DNA of 40,357 nucleotides, taken from Spirochaetales bacterium. GTDB lineage: Bacteria > Spirochaetota > Spirochaetia > Sphaerochaetales > Sphaerochaetaceae. The translations under genes were made by a program, and so were the position numbers. Of this stretch, positions 15,558 to 24,119 are shown in pieces. The stretch is taken from NCBI GenBank assembly GCA_022788185.1, contig JALEVV010000082.1, positions 1 through 40,357 on the forward strand, given 5' to 3'. The notes below the pieces were generated by a model, which saw only the letters and a program-made list of their open reading frames with translations, was not told the origin of the DNA and made no database searches. Each line of letters opens with the position of its first letter. Within the stretch, counting starts at the first letter, position 1.

Positions 15558-17612
15558 TTATAAACCATAGAAATCAGCAACCCTGTTCAGGATGGTGACC
15601 GCTTCACTCTCCGTGACAGGATTTTTGGGATTGAAACAGTTGTTTTCATCAGTTTCCATAAAGCCGAAATAGAGACTGCGGTAGACGTTGGTGCCGTAGT
15701 TCTTCTGCACCTCGGACCGGTCGGCACAGTCGGGCATCGTAGATGATGCATTGCGGTAATTTACTCCGCAGGATTGCATGCACACGGTTGCCATTTCTTC
15801 CCGGCTGATGGTCGCTTCGGGGTTGAAAAGACCATCCTTACCTACGGGCAGGAACCTGTTACCGGCAGCAATCCGGTCGGCTTCAGCTTCCGTGTCCTTA
15901 AGATCCATCTTTCTGGATGTGTCTGCCAGGACAAAAAGCATTTCGGAGAGCAGGTGTCTGGTGATTGGAATGTCCCGCGGTTCCGTTTTAATCACGGCAC
16001 CTCTTTCAAGCAGGCGGTCGGCAGCCTCACCCCATCCGCTTTCACTGATCACGCGGTATGAAGCGGAAGTTTCCTTCTCCCCTTCCGCATTCACCGCCGT
16101 AACCCTGACCATTCCGGTTTCCGGTGGAATGACAAGGGTTTTTCCTTCCCCGAGAGGCTTCCAGGCTGTGCCGTCAAAGCCTTCCCAGAGGAAGGTAAAG
16201 GGCACATTTTCAGGTCCTCCGCAGTTTGATGCACACGCTTCGACCTGACTGCCCATCTTGGTAAGTCCCAGTATGCGGACAAACCCGGGACGGGGAAATA
16301 CTTTTCCGTTAATCCTTACATTGGAAACAGTTGGATTTTCCCAGTTCATGCTTCTGAGAGCCTTATCGGCTCCGTCGATGGTAATGTTTTCCAGCTCCAG
16401 CCCGGTGATAGGGACTTCATCGAATGCCTCGAGGAAGATGCCGTAGTCACCGCCATGGGCAGTGATGTTTTCGATCCTGATGTTCCTGAAAACGGGAAGA
16501 TCGTTACCCTGTCTGCCATCCTCATAGAGCATGGTACCGTGGACTGCGGCACCATGAACCGAGTCCATTGTGCTGTCGGACAGTATGACATCCTCGATAG
16601 TGCCGCCCCTTTTGGCATTGGTTTTCATTCTGAGGGCATAGGTCAGATTGGGACTGGAGAAGCGGTTGCCGGTGGCCATTACCCGATAGATACCTCCGCT
16701 CATCTCACTTCCCAGGGCAATTCCGCCGTGTCCGTCAGCAAAATCATTGTCTTCGATATAGATGTTCCGGCATGGGATGTTCGCCTCACGGCCATCCCTG
16801 TCGCGGCCTGACTTCAGGCTGATGCAGTCATCACCGGTATCGAAACGGCAGCCTCTGATGATGACGCCGTCACAGCTTTCCGGATCGCAGCCGTCATTAT
16901 TGGGACCATGGCTGCATATGTCCAGATTTTCTATGATCACGCTTTTGCACATGACCGGATTGACCTGCCACATGGGACTGTGGCGGAGGGAAAATCCGCT
17001 TAGAAGCACCCTTTCGCACCTGATCGGCTGAATGAAGTTGGGTCTGAGATAGTGACCGTCACCGAATACCCTTTCACTGACGGGGACTCCATCCTGGTTC
17101 ATTTTCCTCAGCATCGCGCGGGCCCTGATCTGAAGGTCTGCGTCATTTGAGGACCAGCTGTTTTCCACCTGATGATGGAAGTTCCACCAATGGTCATGGT
17201 CGGCTCCGCCGTCCAGTGTGCCCGGACCGGTGAGTGCGATATCGGTCTGACCGAAGGAATATATCAGGGCACTGTAGTTGTAGCATGGAGAGGCCTCCCA
17301 ATGGGAGAATCTTACGGGATAGTTCTTTTCCAGGTCCTCGAAAACAAAGGAAAGGACCGTCTCTGGTGATGAGAGATGAAGCTCCACATGGCTTTTGAGA
17401 AAGATCGAACCCGTCCGGTAGACACCCTTCGGAAAAACCAGTTTTCCGCCGCCATTACCGGAGATTTCATCAATGGCTTTCTGTATTTTCTCCCCCTGAT
17501 TCTCACTGCTGTCGGGAACGATGCCGAAGGTGCTGGCATCAACTGAAAAGTCAGGAATTTCCGGGTAGCGGACACACTCCAGTATCTGGTTTTTCAAAGC
17601 GGTTTTATCCAT
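15558..17612 (-). CDS. GH28-family polygalacturonase with C-terminal SLH-like domain
   Basis: The 684-residue protein is first in the operon. Residues about 20-430 are a GH28 right-handed beta-helix with the catalytic blocks NNDGCDPESCDGVIIRGC (Asp), TGDDCISLKSGRD (Asp-Asp), GHGGIALGSE (His) and RMKTNAKRGG (Arg/Lys). Residues about 440-520 form a small beta domain (FLWEGFDGTAWKPLGEGK). Residues about 545-684 hold repeats resembling S-layer homology modules (GLFNPEATISREEMATV; CFNPKNPVTESEAVTILNRVADF). No signal peptide is visible, so the enzyme should be cytosolic and act on imported (oligo)galacturonides. AGGAGA lies 7 nt before ATG 17612. Confidence 0.92.
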   Translation of the reverse strand: MDKTALKNQILECVRYPEIPDFSVDASTFGIVPDSSENQGEKIQKAIDEISGNGGGKLVFPKGVYRTGSIFLKSHVELHLSSPETVLSFVFEDLEKNYPVRFSHWEASPCYNYSALIYSFGQTDIALTGPGTLDGGADHDHWWNFHHQVENSWSSNDADLQIRARAMLRKMNQDGVPVSERVFGDGHYLRPNFIQPIRCERVLLSGFSLRHSPMWQVNPVMCKSVIIENLDICSHGPNNDGCDPESCDGVIIRGCRFDTGDDCISLKSGRDRDGREANIPCRNIYIEDNDFADGHGGIALGSEMSGGIYRVMATGNRFSSPNLTYALRMKTNAKRGGTIEDVILSDSTMDSVHGAAVHGTMLYEDGRQGNDLPVFRNIRIENITAHGGDYGIFLEAFDEVPITGLELENITIDGADKALRSMNWENPTVSNVRINGKVFPRPGFVRILGLTKMGSQVEACASNCGGPENVPFTFLWEGFDGTAWKPLGEGKTLVIPPETGMVRVTAVNAEGEKETSASYRVISESGWGEAADRLLERGAVIKTEPRDIPITRHLLSEMLFVLADTSRKMDLKDTEAEADRIAAGNRFLPVGKDGLFNPEATISREEMATVCMQSCGVNYRNASSTMPDCADRSEVQKNYGTNVYRSLYFGFMETDENNCFNPKNPVTESEAVTILNRVADFYGL

Positions 17613-17629
17613 TGTCTTCTCCTTTCTGG

Positions 17630-17638
17630 ATTATACCA
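17630..17638 (-). promoter_or_regulatory. Extended -10 promoter for the GH28 operon
   Basis: On the minus strand TGGTATAAT (17638-17630) is an extended -10 element. No good -35 box is seen. Transcription would start near 17623, giving a leader of only about 10 bases with the Shine-Dalgarno sequence at its very start. Confidence 0.55.
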
Positions 17639-17770
17639 TACCTTAAGTGTTTTCTGATAGCTTTTTTCTGTAGAATCAAGGAATTATTCACAAACAGGTA
17701 AAGAAAAAAACATGCAGGAAACGTGATTGTTTTCAGTGCGGGAAGCACCTTCATGGTGTACAATGGAACC

Positions 17771-18919
17771 ATGGAATATTTAACGGATTTCAAAGACATC
17801 ATAAAAATCGAAAGAGTGGAATTCTTCAAGCTGAATCCCATACCCCTTCCCCGGATTTTCAAGGACGGAACGGGTGGAATCAGGACCCATAGTCTCTTCG
17901 GGGACTGGATGCGCGTTTACGACAGCGACGGGAACATGGGAGAGGGTACGTGCACGCCTTTGGCTCTCTCATTCTTCGCTCCCCTGCTGCTGGAGATGGA
18001 AGGACGGAGTCTGAATGAAATCAGGAAGGAGATTTTCTGGCGAATCAGGAACTTCGGCTATCAGAGTGCCCATGTCAGGGAGGCGGGAGCCATCGATTTC
18101 ATCCTTTTGGACTATCTGTCCAGGAAAAACGGAATGCCGTTGCACAGATTCCTCGGTGCAACCAAGGATTATGCCACGGTTTACAAGGGTGGCGGTTCCG
18201 TCCTTATCAGTGATGAGGAGCTGGTGGATGACATCCTCCGCTTCAAAAGCGAGGGATATGGAAGGACCAAGATCAAGGTCGCCGGTTTTGATGACTGGAA
18301 GCGGGACGTCGTAAGATTCGAAAAGGTCAGGAAAGCGGTCGGTGATGATTTTAAAATCGCGGCCGATGCAAACCAGGGATGGGACGTGGATACCGCATTC
18401 AGGTTCGTCGAAGCCACCCATGAAATGGGGCTTGCCTGGATGGAAGAGCCGCTTCATGCCTATGACATGGAAGCTCTCAGGGAGCTGTCCTCCAGACTGG
18501 ACAGGGCAGGTATCGATGTGGACATCGCCATGGGAGAGTCCGTCCGATCCTACTACGAACTGGTTCAGTATGCCGAACATGGAGTCAGGCACCTTAACCC
18601 GGTGATGCCGAACTACATCTGTGTTGACGAGATCCTTAAGGCAAAAAGGTTCGCCGACACCCACGGAATCAGGCTCTCGTCGGGAGGATTCACCTATGCC
18701 AATGTGGCATATGGTGCGGTTTTCAATGATGACCAGCTCATTGAATATCATCAGCCGATTCAGGAAGTGCTGGTAAAATACACCTCGAAAATGTCCGAGG
18801 TCAGGGACGGAAGATGGTATCTGCCCTCTTCCCCGGGACTTCCGGTATCCCTCGATTTCGAGAAACTCAAAATGGACGGGCTTCTGGATTCCATCACCTA
18901 CAGGTTCAGGAAAAAGTAA
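17771..18919 (+). CDS. Mandelate racemase/muconate lactonizing enzyme family dehydratase (enolase superfamily)
   Basis: The protein has the enolase-superfamily capping domain and barrel. It shows the Lys-x-Lys motif (GRTKIKVAG), metal ligands Asp in AADANQGW, Glu in WMEEPLHAYD and Glu in IAMGESVRS, and a SSGGFTYANVAYGA segment near the end. Such enzymes dehydrate sugar acids, for example glucarate, galactarate, galactonate or xylonate, in the cytoplasm; some racemise. The gene is divergent from the GH28 operon and probably feeds it. I prefer ATG 17771 because the family normally starts about ten residues before the IERVEFF strand. GTG 17723, with AGGA just upstream, would add 16 hydrophobic residues and is a real alternative. 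Which acid it uses is unknown. Confidence 0.88.
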   Translation: MEYLTDFKDIIKIERVEFFKLNPIPLPRIFKDGTGGIRTHSLFGDWMRVYDSDGNMGEGTCTPLALSFFAPLLLEMEGRSLNEIRKEIFWRIRNFGYQSAHVREAGAIDFILLDYLSRKNGMPLHRFLGATKDYATVYKGGGSVLISDEELVDDILRFKSEGYGRTKIKVAGFDDWKRDVVRFEKVRKAVGDDFKIAADANQGWDVDTAFRFVEATHEMGLAWMEEPLHAYDMEALRELSSRLDRAGIDVDIAMGESVRSYYELVQYAEHGVRHLNPVMPNYICVDEILKAKRFADTHGIRLSSGGFTYANVAYGAVFNDDQLIEYHQPIQEVLVKYTSKMSEVRDGRWYLPSSPGLPVSLDFEKLKMDGLLDSITYRFRKK

Positions 18920-18924
18920 CAGTG

Positions 18925-18955
18925 AAGGGGACTGCCGAAAAGCGGTCCCCTTTTT
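18925..18955 (+). terminator. Terminator of the enolase-superfamily gene
   Basis: AAGGGGAC (18925-18932) pairs with GTCCCCTT (18945-18952) and is followed by TTT, giving five T in total after the C run. It lies 5 bp after the stop. Confidence 0.85.
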
Positions 18956-18962
18956 CATGATT

Positions 18963-18993
18963 AAAAAAGACTGCCAAATTGCTTTGACAGTCT
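18963..18993 (-). terminator. Terminator of the tctCBA operon
   Basis: On the minus strand AGACTGTC (18993-18986) pairs with GGCAGTCT (18975-18968), with one G-U pair, and is followed by six T. It lies about 30 bp past the tctA stop. Confidence 0.82.
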
Positions 18994-19023
18994 AAGGGGT
19001 AAATTCAGGGTTCCAATCCCGAA

Positions 19024-20547
19024 TCAGTCATCGTTGACTTCAGGTGCGGCAGCAGTAGCCTTTGCTGCCTTCTTTTTCTTAAGTGCATCTGAGATGAAGG
19101 GCCAGACAACACATAAGACGGACACCAGAAGGAGAATGAGGGAAACAGGTCTTGTGAAGAACTTCGCATAGGAGCCATGGTCATAGCTGATACCTCTTCT
19201 GAAATATCCTTCGAGTTTCGGTTCGAGGATGAATGCCAGTACGAGAGGTGAAGTCGGAAGACCTGCCATGCTCATGAATACTGAGAGCAGACAGAGCGCA
19301 AGCATGACATAGATGTCAAACATATTGCTAGAGATACCGAAACCGCCGATGTAGGAGATTACCAGGATTACGGTATACAGATAGTGATATGGAATCTTGA
19401 GAATGTACGGGAACCAGCGCTTGGTGACGATCTGGATCAGGTAGGTCACGATGGCGGAAACCAGGACACAGGCAAAGATGAGCATTGCCAGATCGTGCTG
19501 TTCGACCATGAAGAGAGGACCGGCCTGAAGGCCATGGATCGTGAGGGCTGCGATGAGCATTGCAGTGATACCGTCACCGGGGATACCGAGAGCCATCATG
19601 GGAATCAGGGCACCACCGAGGGATGCGTTGTTCGCGGTTTCGGAAGCCCAGATACCGGACGGGTTACCCTTACCGAAGGTTTCAGGCTCCTTGCTGATTG
19701 ACTTGGCGTATCCATAGGCAACCATGTTGGAGATACCGGAACCCATGCCCGGCAGGAAGCCGATCCAGAGACCGACGACGAAAGCGAACAGGATTGTCTT
19801 TATGTTGTCAATGATGTCACGGAAGGAAACTCCGAGGCCCTTCATGTTCTCAACACTGCACTCAGGCATCTTTGCCTCACCCTTTGCGGAGTCCCTGATG
19901 ATCTGGCACATAGCGAACATACCGAGCATCTGGGCTACGGTTGAGATACCGCCGTAGAGGTTGATGTTGCCGAAGGTGAATCTGGACATACCGTTGATCG
20001 GGTCATTTCCGAAACATCCCATGAGAAGACCGATACCTGCTGCCATGAGGCCCTTGAAGATTGATCCCTTGGAGAGGGATGCGATCAGGGTAATGGCACA
20101 GAAGCAAAGTGAGAAGTACTCCCACGGACCGAGCTTCAGGGCAACGTTGGCGATGATCGGTGAAAGGATCGTGGCGACGATGATGGAGAAGACTGATCCT
20201 ATGAAGGATGCGGTCATACCGATGCCGAGAGCCTTACCGGCCTGCCCCTTCTGTGTCATCGGATATCCGTCAAAGCAGGTGGCAATGGCAGATGAGGAAC
20301 CCGGAATACCGATAAGAACTGCGGAAATGAAGGTTCCTGAAACACCGCCGATCCAGATTGCCAGCAGCAGGACGAAGGATGTCGTTGTGGAAATACCGAA
20401 TGTGATCGGGAGAAGAAGGGCGATACCAAGGGTTGCCGAAAGTCCGGGGATGGCACCGAATACAATACCGAGAGCAACCATTGCAATGATCAGAATGAAA
20501 TTGACAGGCTGCAAACAGACCATTATTGCACTAATATAATCTGCCAT
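19024..20547 (-). CDS. tctA: Tripartite tricarboxylate transporter, large membrane subunit TctA
   Basis: The 507-residue protein has about 11-12 hydrophobic segments and the TctA hallmarks: GIVFGAIPGLSATLGIALLLP at the start, GIPGSSSAIATCFDGYPMTQKGQAGKALG, FLPGMGSGISNMVAYGYAKSIS, ANNASLGGALIPMMALGIPGDGITAMLI and a Lys/Ala-rich tail. It is the channel-forming subunit of a sodium- or proton-driven importer of carboxylates. The start is placed at ATG 20547, 7 bp after the tctB stop with GAGG upstream; a longer version reading back to 20613 would overlap tctB. The island context suggests an aldarate or uronate as cargo. Confidence 0.95.
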   Translation of the reverse strand: MADYISAIMVCLQPVNFILIIAMVALGIVFGAIPGLSATLGIALLLPITFGISTTTSFVLLLAIWIGGVSGTFISAVLIGIPGSSSAIATCFDGYPMTQKGQAGKALGIGMTASFIGSVFSIIVATILSPIIANVALKLGPWEYFSLCFCAITLIASLSKGSIFKGLMAAGIGLLMGCFGNDPINGMSRFTFGNINLYGGISTVAQMLGMFAMCQIIRDSAKGEAKMPECSVENMKGLGVSFRDIIDNIKTILFAFVVGLWIGFLPGMGSGISNMVAYGYAKSISKEPETFGKGNPSGIWASETANNASLGGALIPMMALGIPGDGITAMLIAALTIHGLQAGPLFMVEQHDLAMLIFACVLVSAIVTYLIQIVTKRWFPYILKIPYHYLYTVILVISYIGGFGISSNMFDIYVMLALCLLSVFMSMAGLPTSPLVLAFILEPKLEGYFRRGISYDHGSYAKFFTRPVSLILLLVSVLCVVWPFISDALKKKKAAKATAAAPEVNDD

Positions 20548-20554
20548 GGTAACC

Positions 20555-21025
20555 TCAGCTGAAAAGAATTCCCTTAGGGAGTCTGACCTGGAAACCATAG
20601 ACGAACATTGCATAGAGAACTGCAGTCACGACTATGGATATGATTACGGTGGTTACTACCTTAACCTTGCTCTCACCCTTCAGGTCATAGATGAATGCAA
20701 AGGTTGCAAAGGGAGTTGAGATGATGAATCCGAAGATTGACAGTGCGATGGCATAGAGCCAGAGAAGGATGTATGATCTGGTAATCTTCTTTATGCCGCC
20801 CTGCGGGAAATAGGGCTTTTCGCTCTTTTCCCTGTCCTTCCAGCCGCGGATGATAAGCGCGATAGAAGACAGAGCGATGATAATAAGTGCCACATAAGGC
20901 ATGAGTCTGGGACCCGGTTCCAGCAGCTTTGCCGGTTTCTTGATATCCAGAATCTGGAAATAGAAGAATGCGACACCGACAAGGCCAACGACACCGGTAA
21001 TGAAGTCTCTGCGAGGTTTCTTCAT
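20555..21025 (-). CDS. tctB: Tripartite tricarboxylate transporter, small membrane subunit TctB
   Basis: The 156-residue protein has four hydrophobic segments (about 9-25, 38-58, 83-105, 120-148) in the TctB pattern, including the block PAKLLEPGPRLMPYVALIIIALS. It works with TctA in the inner membrane. AAGGAGA lies 6 nt before ATG 21025. It sits between the binding-protein gene and tctA in the usual C-B-A order. Confidence 0.92.
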   Translation of the reverse strand: MKKPRRDFITGVVGLVGVAFFYFQILDIKKPAKLLEPGPRLMPYVALIIIALSSIALIIRGWKDREKSEKPYFPQGGIKKITRSYILLWLYAIALSIFGFIISTPFATFAFIYDLKGESKVKVVTTVIISIVVTAVLYAMFVYGFQVRLPKGILFS

Positions 21026-21073
21026 GTATGTCTCCTTGTTTAGATTTTCCTGTTTTTTTGTTTCCGATTTAAT

Positions 21074-21100
21074 GAACGGGTAGGAGGACCCTACCCGTTC
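21074..21100 (-). other. Intercistronic hairpin between tctC and tctB
   Basis: GAACGGGTAGG (21074-21084) and CCTACCCGTTC (21090-21100) form a perfect 11-bp stem. On the minus strand it follows the tctC stop by about 20 bp and is not followed by a T-run. Such hairpins often protect the mRNA of the binding protein, which is needed in excess over the membrane subunits. Confidence 0.72.
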
Positions 21101-21120
21101 TTTGTGCGATTGAGACTGAA

Positions 21121-22131
21121 TCAGTCAACGAGTCCGAGGGACTTACCTGTAGCAAGAGTTGCTTCGTACTCTTCAAGCTGGATTCTCTTTGACTCAGTAA
21201 GATCGTGCCAGAGAGGAATGTGTCCGATCTTGACGAGACCTGCATTGACTTCAGGATCCTCGATGATGGTCTTGAAGGAAGCATTGAGTCTCTCAACCTG
21301 GACGGGATCCATTCCCTTAGGTCCATAGATGTAGTGCATGCAGAGAACGTATGCATCTTCATAGCCCTGCTCCTGGAGAGTCTTGTAGTTGTCAGGGAGC
21401 TCACGTCCGGAATCAGCGATCTTGACACCGTTACCTGCAACGGTTCCGATGATCTTGAGCTTGCCGGCCTCAGAATAGGACTGAGCGTTACCGAGGGATA
21501 CAACGCCGATATCAATGAATCCGCCTGCGATCATTGTGAGTCTGTCGGATTCCTTGGAAGCCTCAACGTGGTTGAGCTCGATGCCGAAGATCTCCTCGAG
21601 TCTGCCGAACATGAATGTGTTGGATCCGTTAGCGGGCATACCAGCATTGATCTTGCCGGGGTTAGCCTTTGCATAAGCGAGGAACTCATCGAATGTGTTG
21701 TAAGGAGCATTCACGGGTACTGCGAGGCATGAGAAGCCGTTATCATCGAGTGTGGCGATGAGTGTGAGGTCTTCAAGCGGGTTGACTTCAGAAGAACCGG
21801 TGATGTACTGAGTGATGAGAGCAGCAGTTGCAAGCATGATGGTGTTTCCATCGGGCTTTGCATTCTTTACTGTCTGGTGACCAACAGTGTTAGTCATCTG
21901 CTGATAGTTGATCTTGAGACCAAAGAGTCTTGTGAGACCTTCACCCATTGTTCTGATTGCAAGGTCCGTACCGCCGCCTGCGGAACCGGGAATGACGAAT
22001 GTGAGGGTTTCGTTGGTGTTGAAGCCTGACTCACTGACGCTGGAAGCAGCAGAAGCTGTTTCCGTCTGACCATTTGCAAATAGGCAGAATGTCATTGCAA
22101 GACAAAGTAGGATAGTAATAGCTTTTTTCAT
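21121..22131 (-). CDS. tctC: Tripartite tricarboxylate transporter, periplasmic binding protein (TctC/Bug family)
   Basis: The 336-residue protein begins with a signal peptide (MKKAITILLCLAMTFCLFANG). The Bug/TctC fold follows: TLTFVIPGSAGGGTDLAIRTM, GTVGHQTVKNAKPDGNTIMLAT, LTLIATLDDNGFSCLAVPVNAPY, the KINAGMPANGSNTFMFGRL block and a C-terminal GPKGMDPVQVERLNASFKTIIEDPEV segment. It captures a carboxylated ligand in the periplasm and hands it to TctAB. I start it at ATG 22131 because GGAGGAA lies 6 nt upstream and the signal peptide begins there; an upstream reading to 22314 would add an unlikely 61 residues. No clear lipobox, so probably a soluble periplasmic protein. It is the first gene of its operon. 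Confidence 0.95.
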   Translation of the reverse strand: MKKAITILLCLAMTFCLFANGQTETASAASSVSESGFNTNETLTFVIPGSAGGGTDLAIRTMGEGLTRLFGLKINYQQMTNTVGHQTVKNAKPDGNTIMLATAALITQYITGSSEVNPLEDLTLIATLDDNGFSCLAVPVNAPYNTFDEFLAYAKANPGKINAGMPANGSNTFMFGRLEEIFGIELNHVEASKESDRLTMIAGGFIDIGVVSLGNAQSYSEAGKLKIIGTVAGNGVKIADSGRELPDNYKTLQEQGYEDAYVLCMHYIYGPKGMDPVQVERLNASFKTIIEDPEVNAGLVKIGHIPLWHDLTESKRIQLEEYEATLATGKSLGLVD

Positions 22132-22208
22132 TGGATTCCTCCGAAGGTGTTTTACCTTGATTTTCATGTAATTTTCACATGTTCGAAAGCGGTATCTTTT
22201 GACAAGTG

Positions 22209-22223
22209 TATCATTTTTTGACA
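22209..22223. promoter_or_regulatory. Operator-like palindrome, copy 1
   Basis: TATCA-TTTTT-TGACA matches the TATCA-N5-TGATA palindrome with two differences in the right half. It is about 78 bp upstream of the tctC start and exactly 40 bp from copy 2, close to a whole number of helical turns. Confidence 0.6.
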
Positions 22224-22248
22224 TCACTTTACCCCCGTCCCCTTTCTG

Positions 22249-22263
22249 TATCACTTTTTGATG
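22249..22263. promoter_or_regulatory. Operator-like palindrome, copy 2
   Basis: TATCA-CTTTT-TGATG matches the palindrome with one difference. The flanks also agree with copy 1: TG before, and a run of T in the spacer. Confidence 0.65.
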
Positions 22264-22429
22264 TGAAAAGGAGCCGATCGCCGCTTTCATCCCCGGATCC
22301 ATGGGAGGATTCACTCCACCCGTGCGGGCGGAAGGATAATTCCAATAATATCTTATAACGACGGCATATAATTAAGATTGAACTTACTCCGTATCCCTTT
22401 CCATGGCCCATGTCAGGGCAGATAAAAAG

Positions 22430-22444
22430 TATCAGAATTTGATA
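22430..22444. promoter_or_regulatory. Operator-like palindrome, copy 3 (perfect)
   Basis: TATCA-GAATT-TGATA is a perfect palindrome with a 5-bp centre, 55 bp upstream of a possible garD promoter and 120 bp before the garD start. Three copies on a divergent region suggest one regulator for uptake and catabolism. FadR/GntR-type regulators bind short dyads of this kind, but none is encoded in the window. Confidence 0.65.
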
Positions 22445-22484
22445 TTTTCACAGCTTCAGCGGCTCCTCCCACGGAAAAAAAATG

Positions 22485-22514
22485 TTGGAAGAGCCGGGAA
22501 TTTTCCTGCATAAT
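22485..22514 (+). promoter_or_regulatory. Possible garD promoter
   Basis: TTGGAA (22485-22490) and CATAAT (22509-22514) are separated by 18 bp and would give a leader of about 40 bases. A TATAAT with no good -35 lies further upstream at about 22365. Weak call. Confidence 0.35.
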
Positions 22515-22563
22515 TTATGAAAAATATCCATTAACGTCAGTAATTCTGACAGAGAGCAAAACG

Positions 22564-24072
22564 ATGAGAGCTATAAAAATTAACAAATCGGACAATGTTG
22601 CGGTCGTCATCGCCAATGCCAGTAAAGGCGAGTGTCTGGAAGGGCTTAATGTCACACTGCTGGAGGATGTCCCGCAGGGACACAAGGTTGCCCTCGTCCC
22701 CATAAAGAAGGGTGAGGCCTGTATACGCTACGGCGTGGTCCTGGGCTTCCTGACAGAGGATGTGGAACCGGGAAGATGGATCAACGAGCACATGCTTAAG
22801 ATTGCACCTTCTCCCCAGTTATCAGAGCTGAAGGCAGGTCATGAAGGGGTAATCCCCGATTATGATCCGGAAAGAAAGACCTGGATGGGATATGACAACG
22901 GTCCCGGAAAGTTTGCCGGTACCAGGAACATCCTCGGCATATCAACCACAGTACAGTGCTGCGCAGGTCCCCTGAGGGCTGCAGTGGACAGGATAAGGAG
23001 AACCATTCTTCCCAAGTATCCCAACGTGGACGAGGTTTCCGCTCTCATCCATCCCTATGGCTGCGGCGTGGCCATCAATGCCCCTGATGCGGTCATTCCA
23101 ATCAGAAGCGTTAAGAACCTGACACACCACCCCAACTTCGGAAATGAGATCATGCTGGTATCGCTTGGCTGTGAGAAGCTTCAGATATCACAGGTCCTGG
23201 AGCCGGATGAAATCAACAGTGACAACGTCATCGTCCTTCAGGAATGTGACGGCTTCAAAGGCATGATCGATTCAATCTGCGAGATGGCGGAAAAGAAGCT
23301 TAAGAAGCTGAATGAAAGGAAGAGAGTCGAACTTCCCCTCTCCAAGCTCTGTGTCGGTACCCAGTGCGGAGGTTCCGACGCCTTCTCAGGCCTCAGTGCC
23401 AATCCTTCCATCGGATATGCCTTTGACCTTCTCAGCAAGGGCGGAGCAACGTGTCTCTTCAGTGAAGTAACCGAGGTCAGGGATGCCGTCTACATCATCG
23501 CCAACCGCTGCCAGGATGACGAAACAGTTGAGAAACTCAAGAAGGAAATCGGATGGTACGACAGATATCTGGCCAAAGGCGAAGTTGACAGGGCTGCCAA
23601 CACCACACCCGGCAACAAGAAGGGCGGACTTTCAAACATCATCGAGAAGTCCATGGGTTCAATCGCCAAGTCCGGTAACGGACCGATTGCCGATGTCATC
23701 GGACCTGCGGAAATCCCGACAAAGCCCGGTACCGTCTTTGCGGCGACCCCTGCTTCGGACATTGTCTGCGGACCGACCCAGCTGGCTTCCGGCATCGGAC
23801 TTCAGGTCTTCTCAACAGGCCGCGGCACGCCGTACAGCCTGAAGGAAATCCCGGTCATCAAGCTCTGTACCAGACATGATATCAGAAAGCAGTGGCCCGA
23901 TATTTTCGACATCGATACCGGTGACATCATCACAGGTGAGGGCAACTTCCACGATGTGGGACTTCAGGTCTACAACCTCATTCTTGATGTGGCCAGCGGC
24001 AAAAAGAGCTGTGCTGAGGAACTGGGAATTTACAACGATCTGATCATAGATAATCCGGCACCGATTACGTGA
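22564..24072 (+). CDS. garD: Galactarate dehydratase (GarD/UxaA family)
   Basis: The 502-residue protein has an N-terminal SAF-like domain (about 1-85; QGHKVALVPIKKGEACIRYG) and the UxaA/GarD catalytic part. Blocks I recognise from E. coli GarD include LPKYPNVDEV, YGCGVAINAP, PNFGNEIM, LGCEKLQ, QCGGSDAFSG, FSEVTEVRDA, GSIAKSG and DVASGKK. These favour GarD over altronate dehydratase (UxaA), which differs at these blocks. The enzyme dehydrates meso-galactarate to 5-keto-4-deoxyglucarate with an iron cofactor; the conserved Cys residues fit this. It is divergent from the tct operon and followed by its own terminator. Ribosome-binding site weak (GAGAG). Confidence 0.9.
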   Translation: MRAIKINKSDNVAVVIANASKGECLEGLNVTLLEDVPQGHKVALVPIKKGEACIRYGVVLGFLTEDVEPGRWINEHMLKIAPSPQLSELKAGHEGVIPDYDPERKTWMGYDNGPGKFAGTRNILGISTTVQCCAGPLRAAVDRIRRTILPKYPNVDEVSALIHPYGCGVAINAPDAVIPIRSVKNLTHHPNFGNEIMLVSLGCEKLQISQVLEPDEINSDNVIVLQECDGFKGMIDSICEMAEKKLKKLNERKRVELPLSKLCVGTQCGGSDAFSGLSANPSIGYAFDLLSKGGATCLFSEVTEVRDAVYIIANRCQDDETVEKLKKEIGWYDRYLAKGEVDRAANTTPGNKKGGLSNIIEKSMGSIAKSGNGPIADVIGPAEIPTKPGTVFAATPASDIVCGPTQLASGIGLQVFSTGRGTPYSLKEIPVIKLCTRHDIRKQWPDIFDIDTGDIITGEGNFHDVGLQVYNLILDVASGKKSCAEELGIYNDLIIDNPAPIT

Positions 24073-24083
24073 CCGGAAAACAG

Positions 24084-24115
24084 GCTTCCTGCCATGCGGC
24101 GGGAAGCATTTTTTT
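24084..24115 (+). terminator. Terminator after garD
   Basis: GCTTCCTGCC (24084-24093) pairs with GGCGGGAAGC (24098-24107), with one G-U pair, around ATGC, then A and seven T. It lies 11 bp after the garD stop and before the hydrolase start, so the hydrolase depends on read-through or a promoter hidden here. Confidence 0.85.
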
Positions 24116-24119
24116 CACC

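Larger units (their letters stand above)
22132..22563. promoter_or_regulatory. 432-bp divergent control region between tctC and garD
   Basis: No gene is seen. The region is AT-rich and carries three related palindromes (listed separately), a possible garD promoter and several short dyads, such as CATGT/ACATG near 22168-22184. It must hold the outward promoters for the transporter operon and for garD. Confidence 0.7.

Noticed and set aside
17969..18958. 329-codon frame antisense to the enolase-superfamily gene
   Set aside because: It shadows a clearly conserved gene and runs into the terminators; length alone is due to codon bias.
19000..19025. tRNA-like GGTTCCAATCC
   Set aside because: No cloverleaf partner stems around it; it lies between the tctA terminator and stop.
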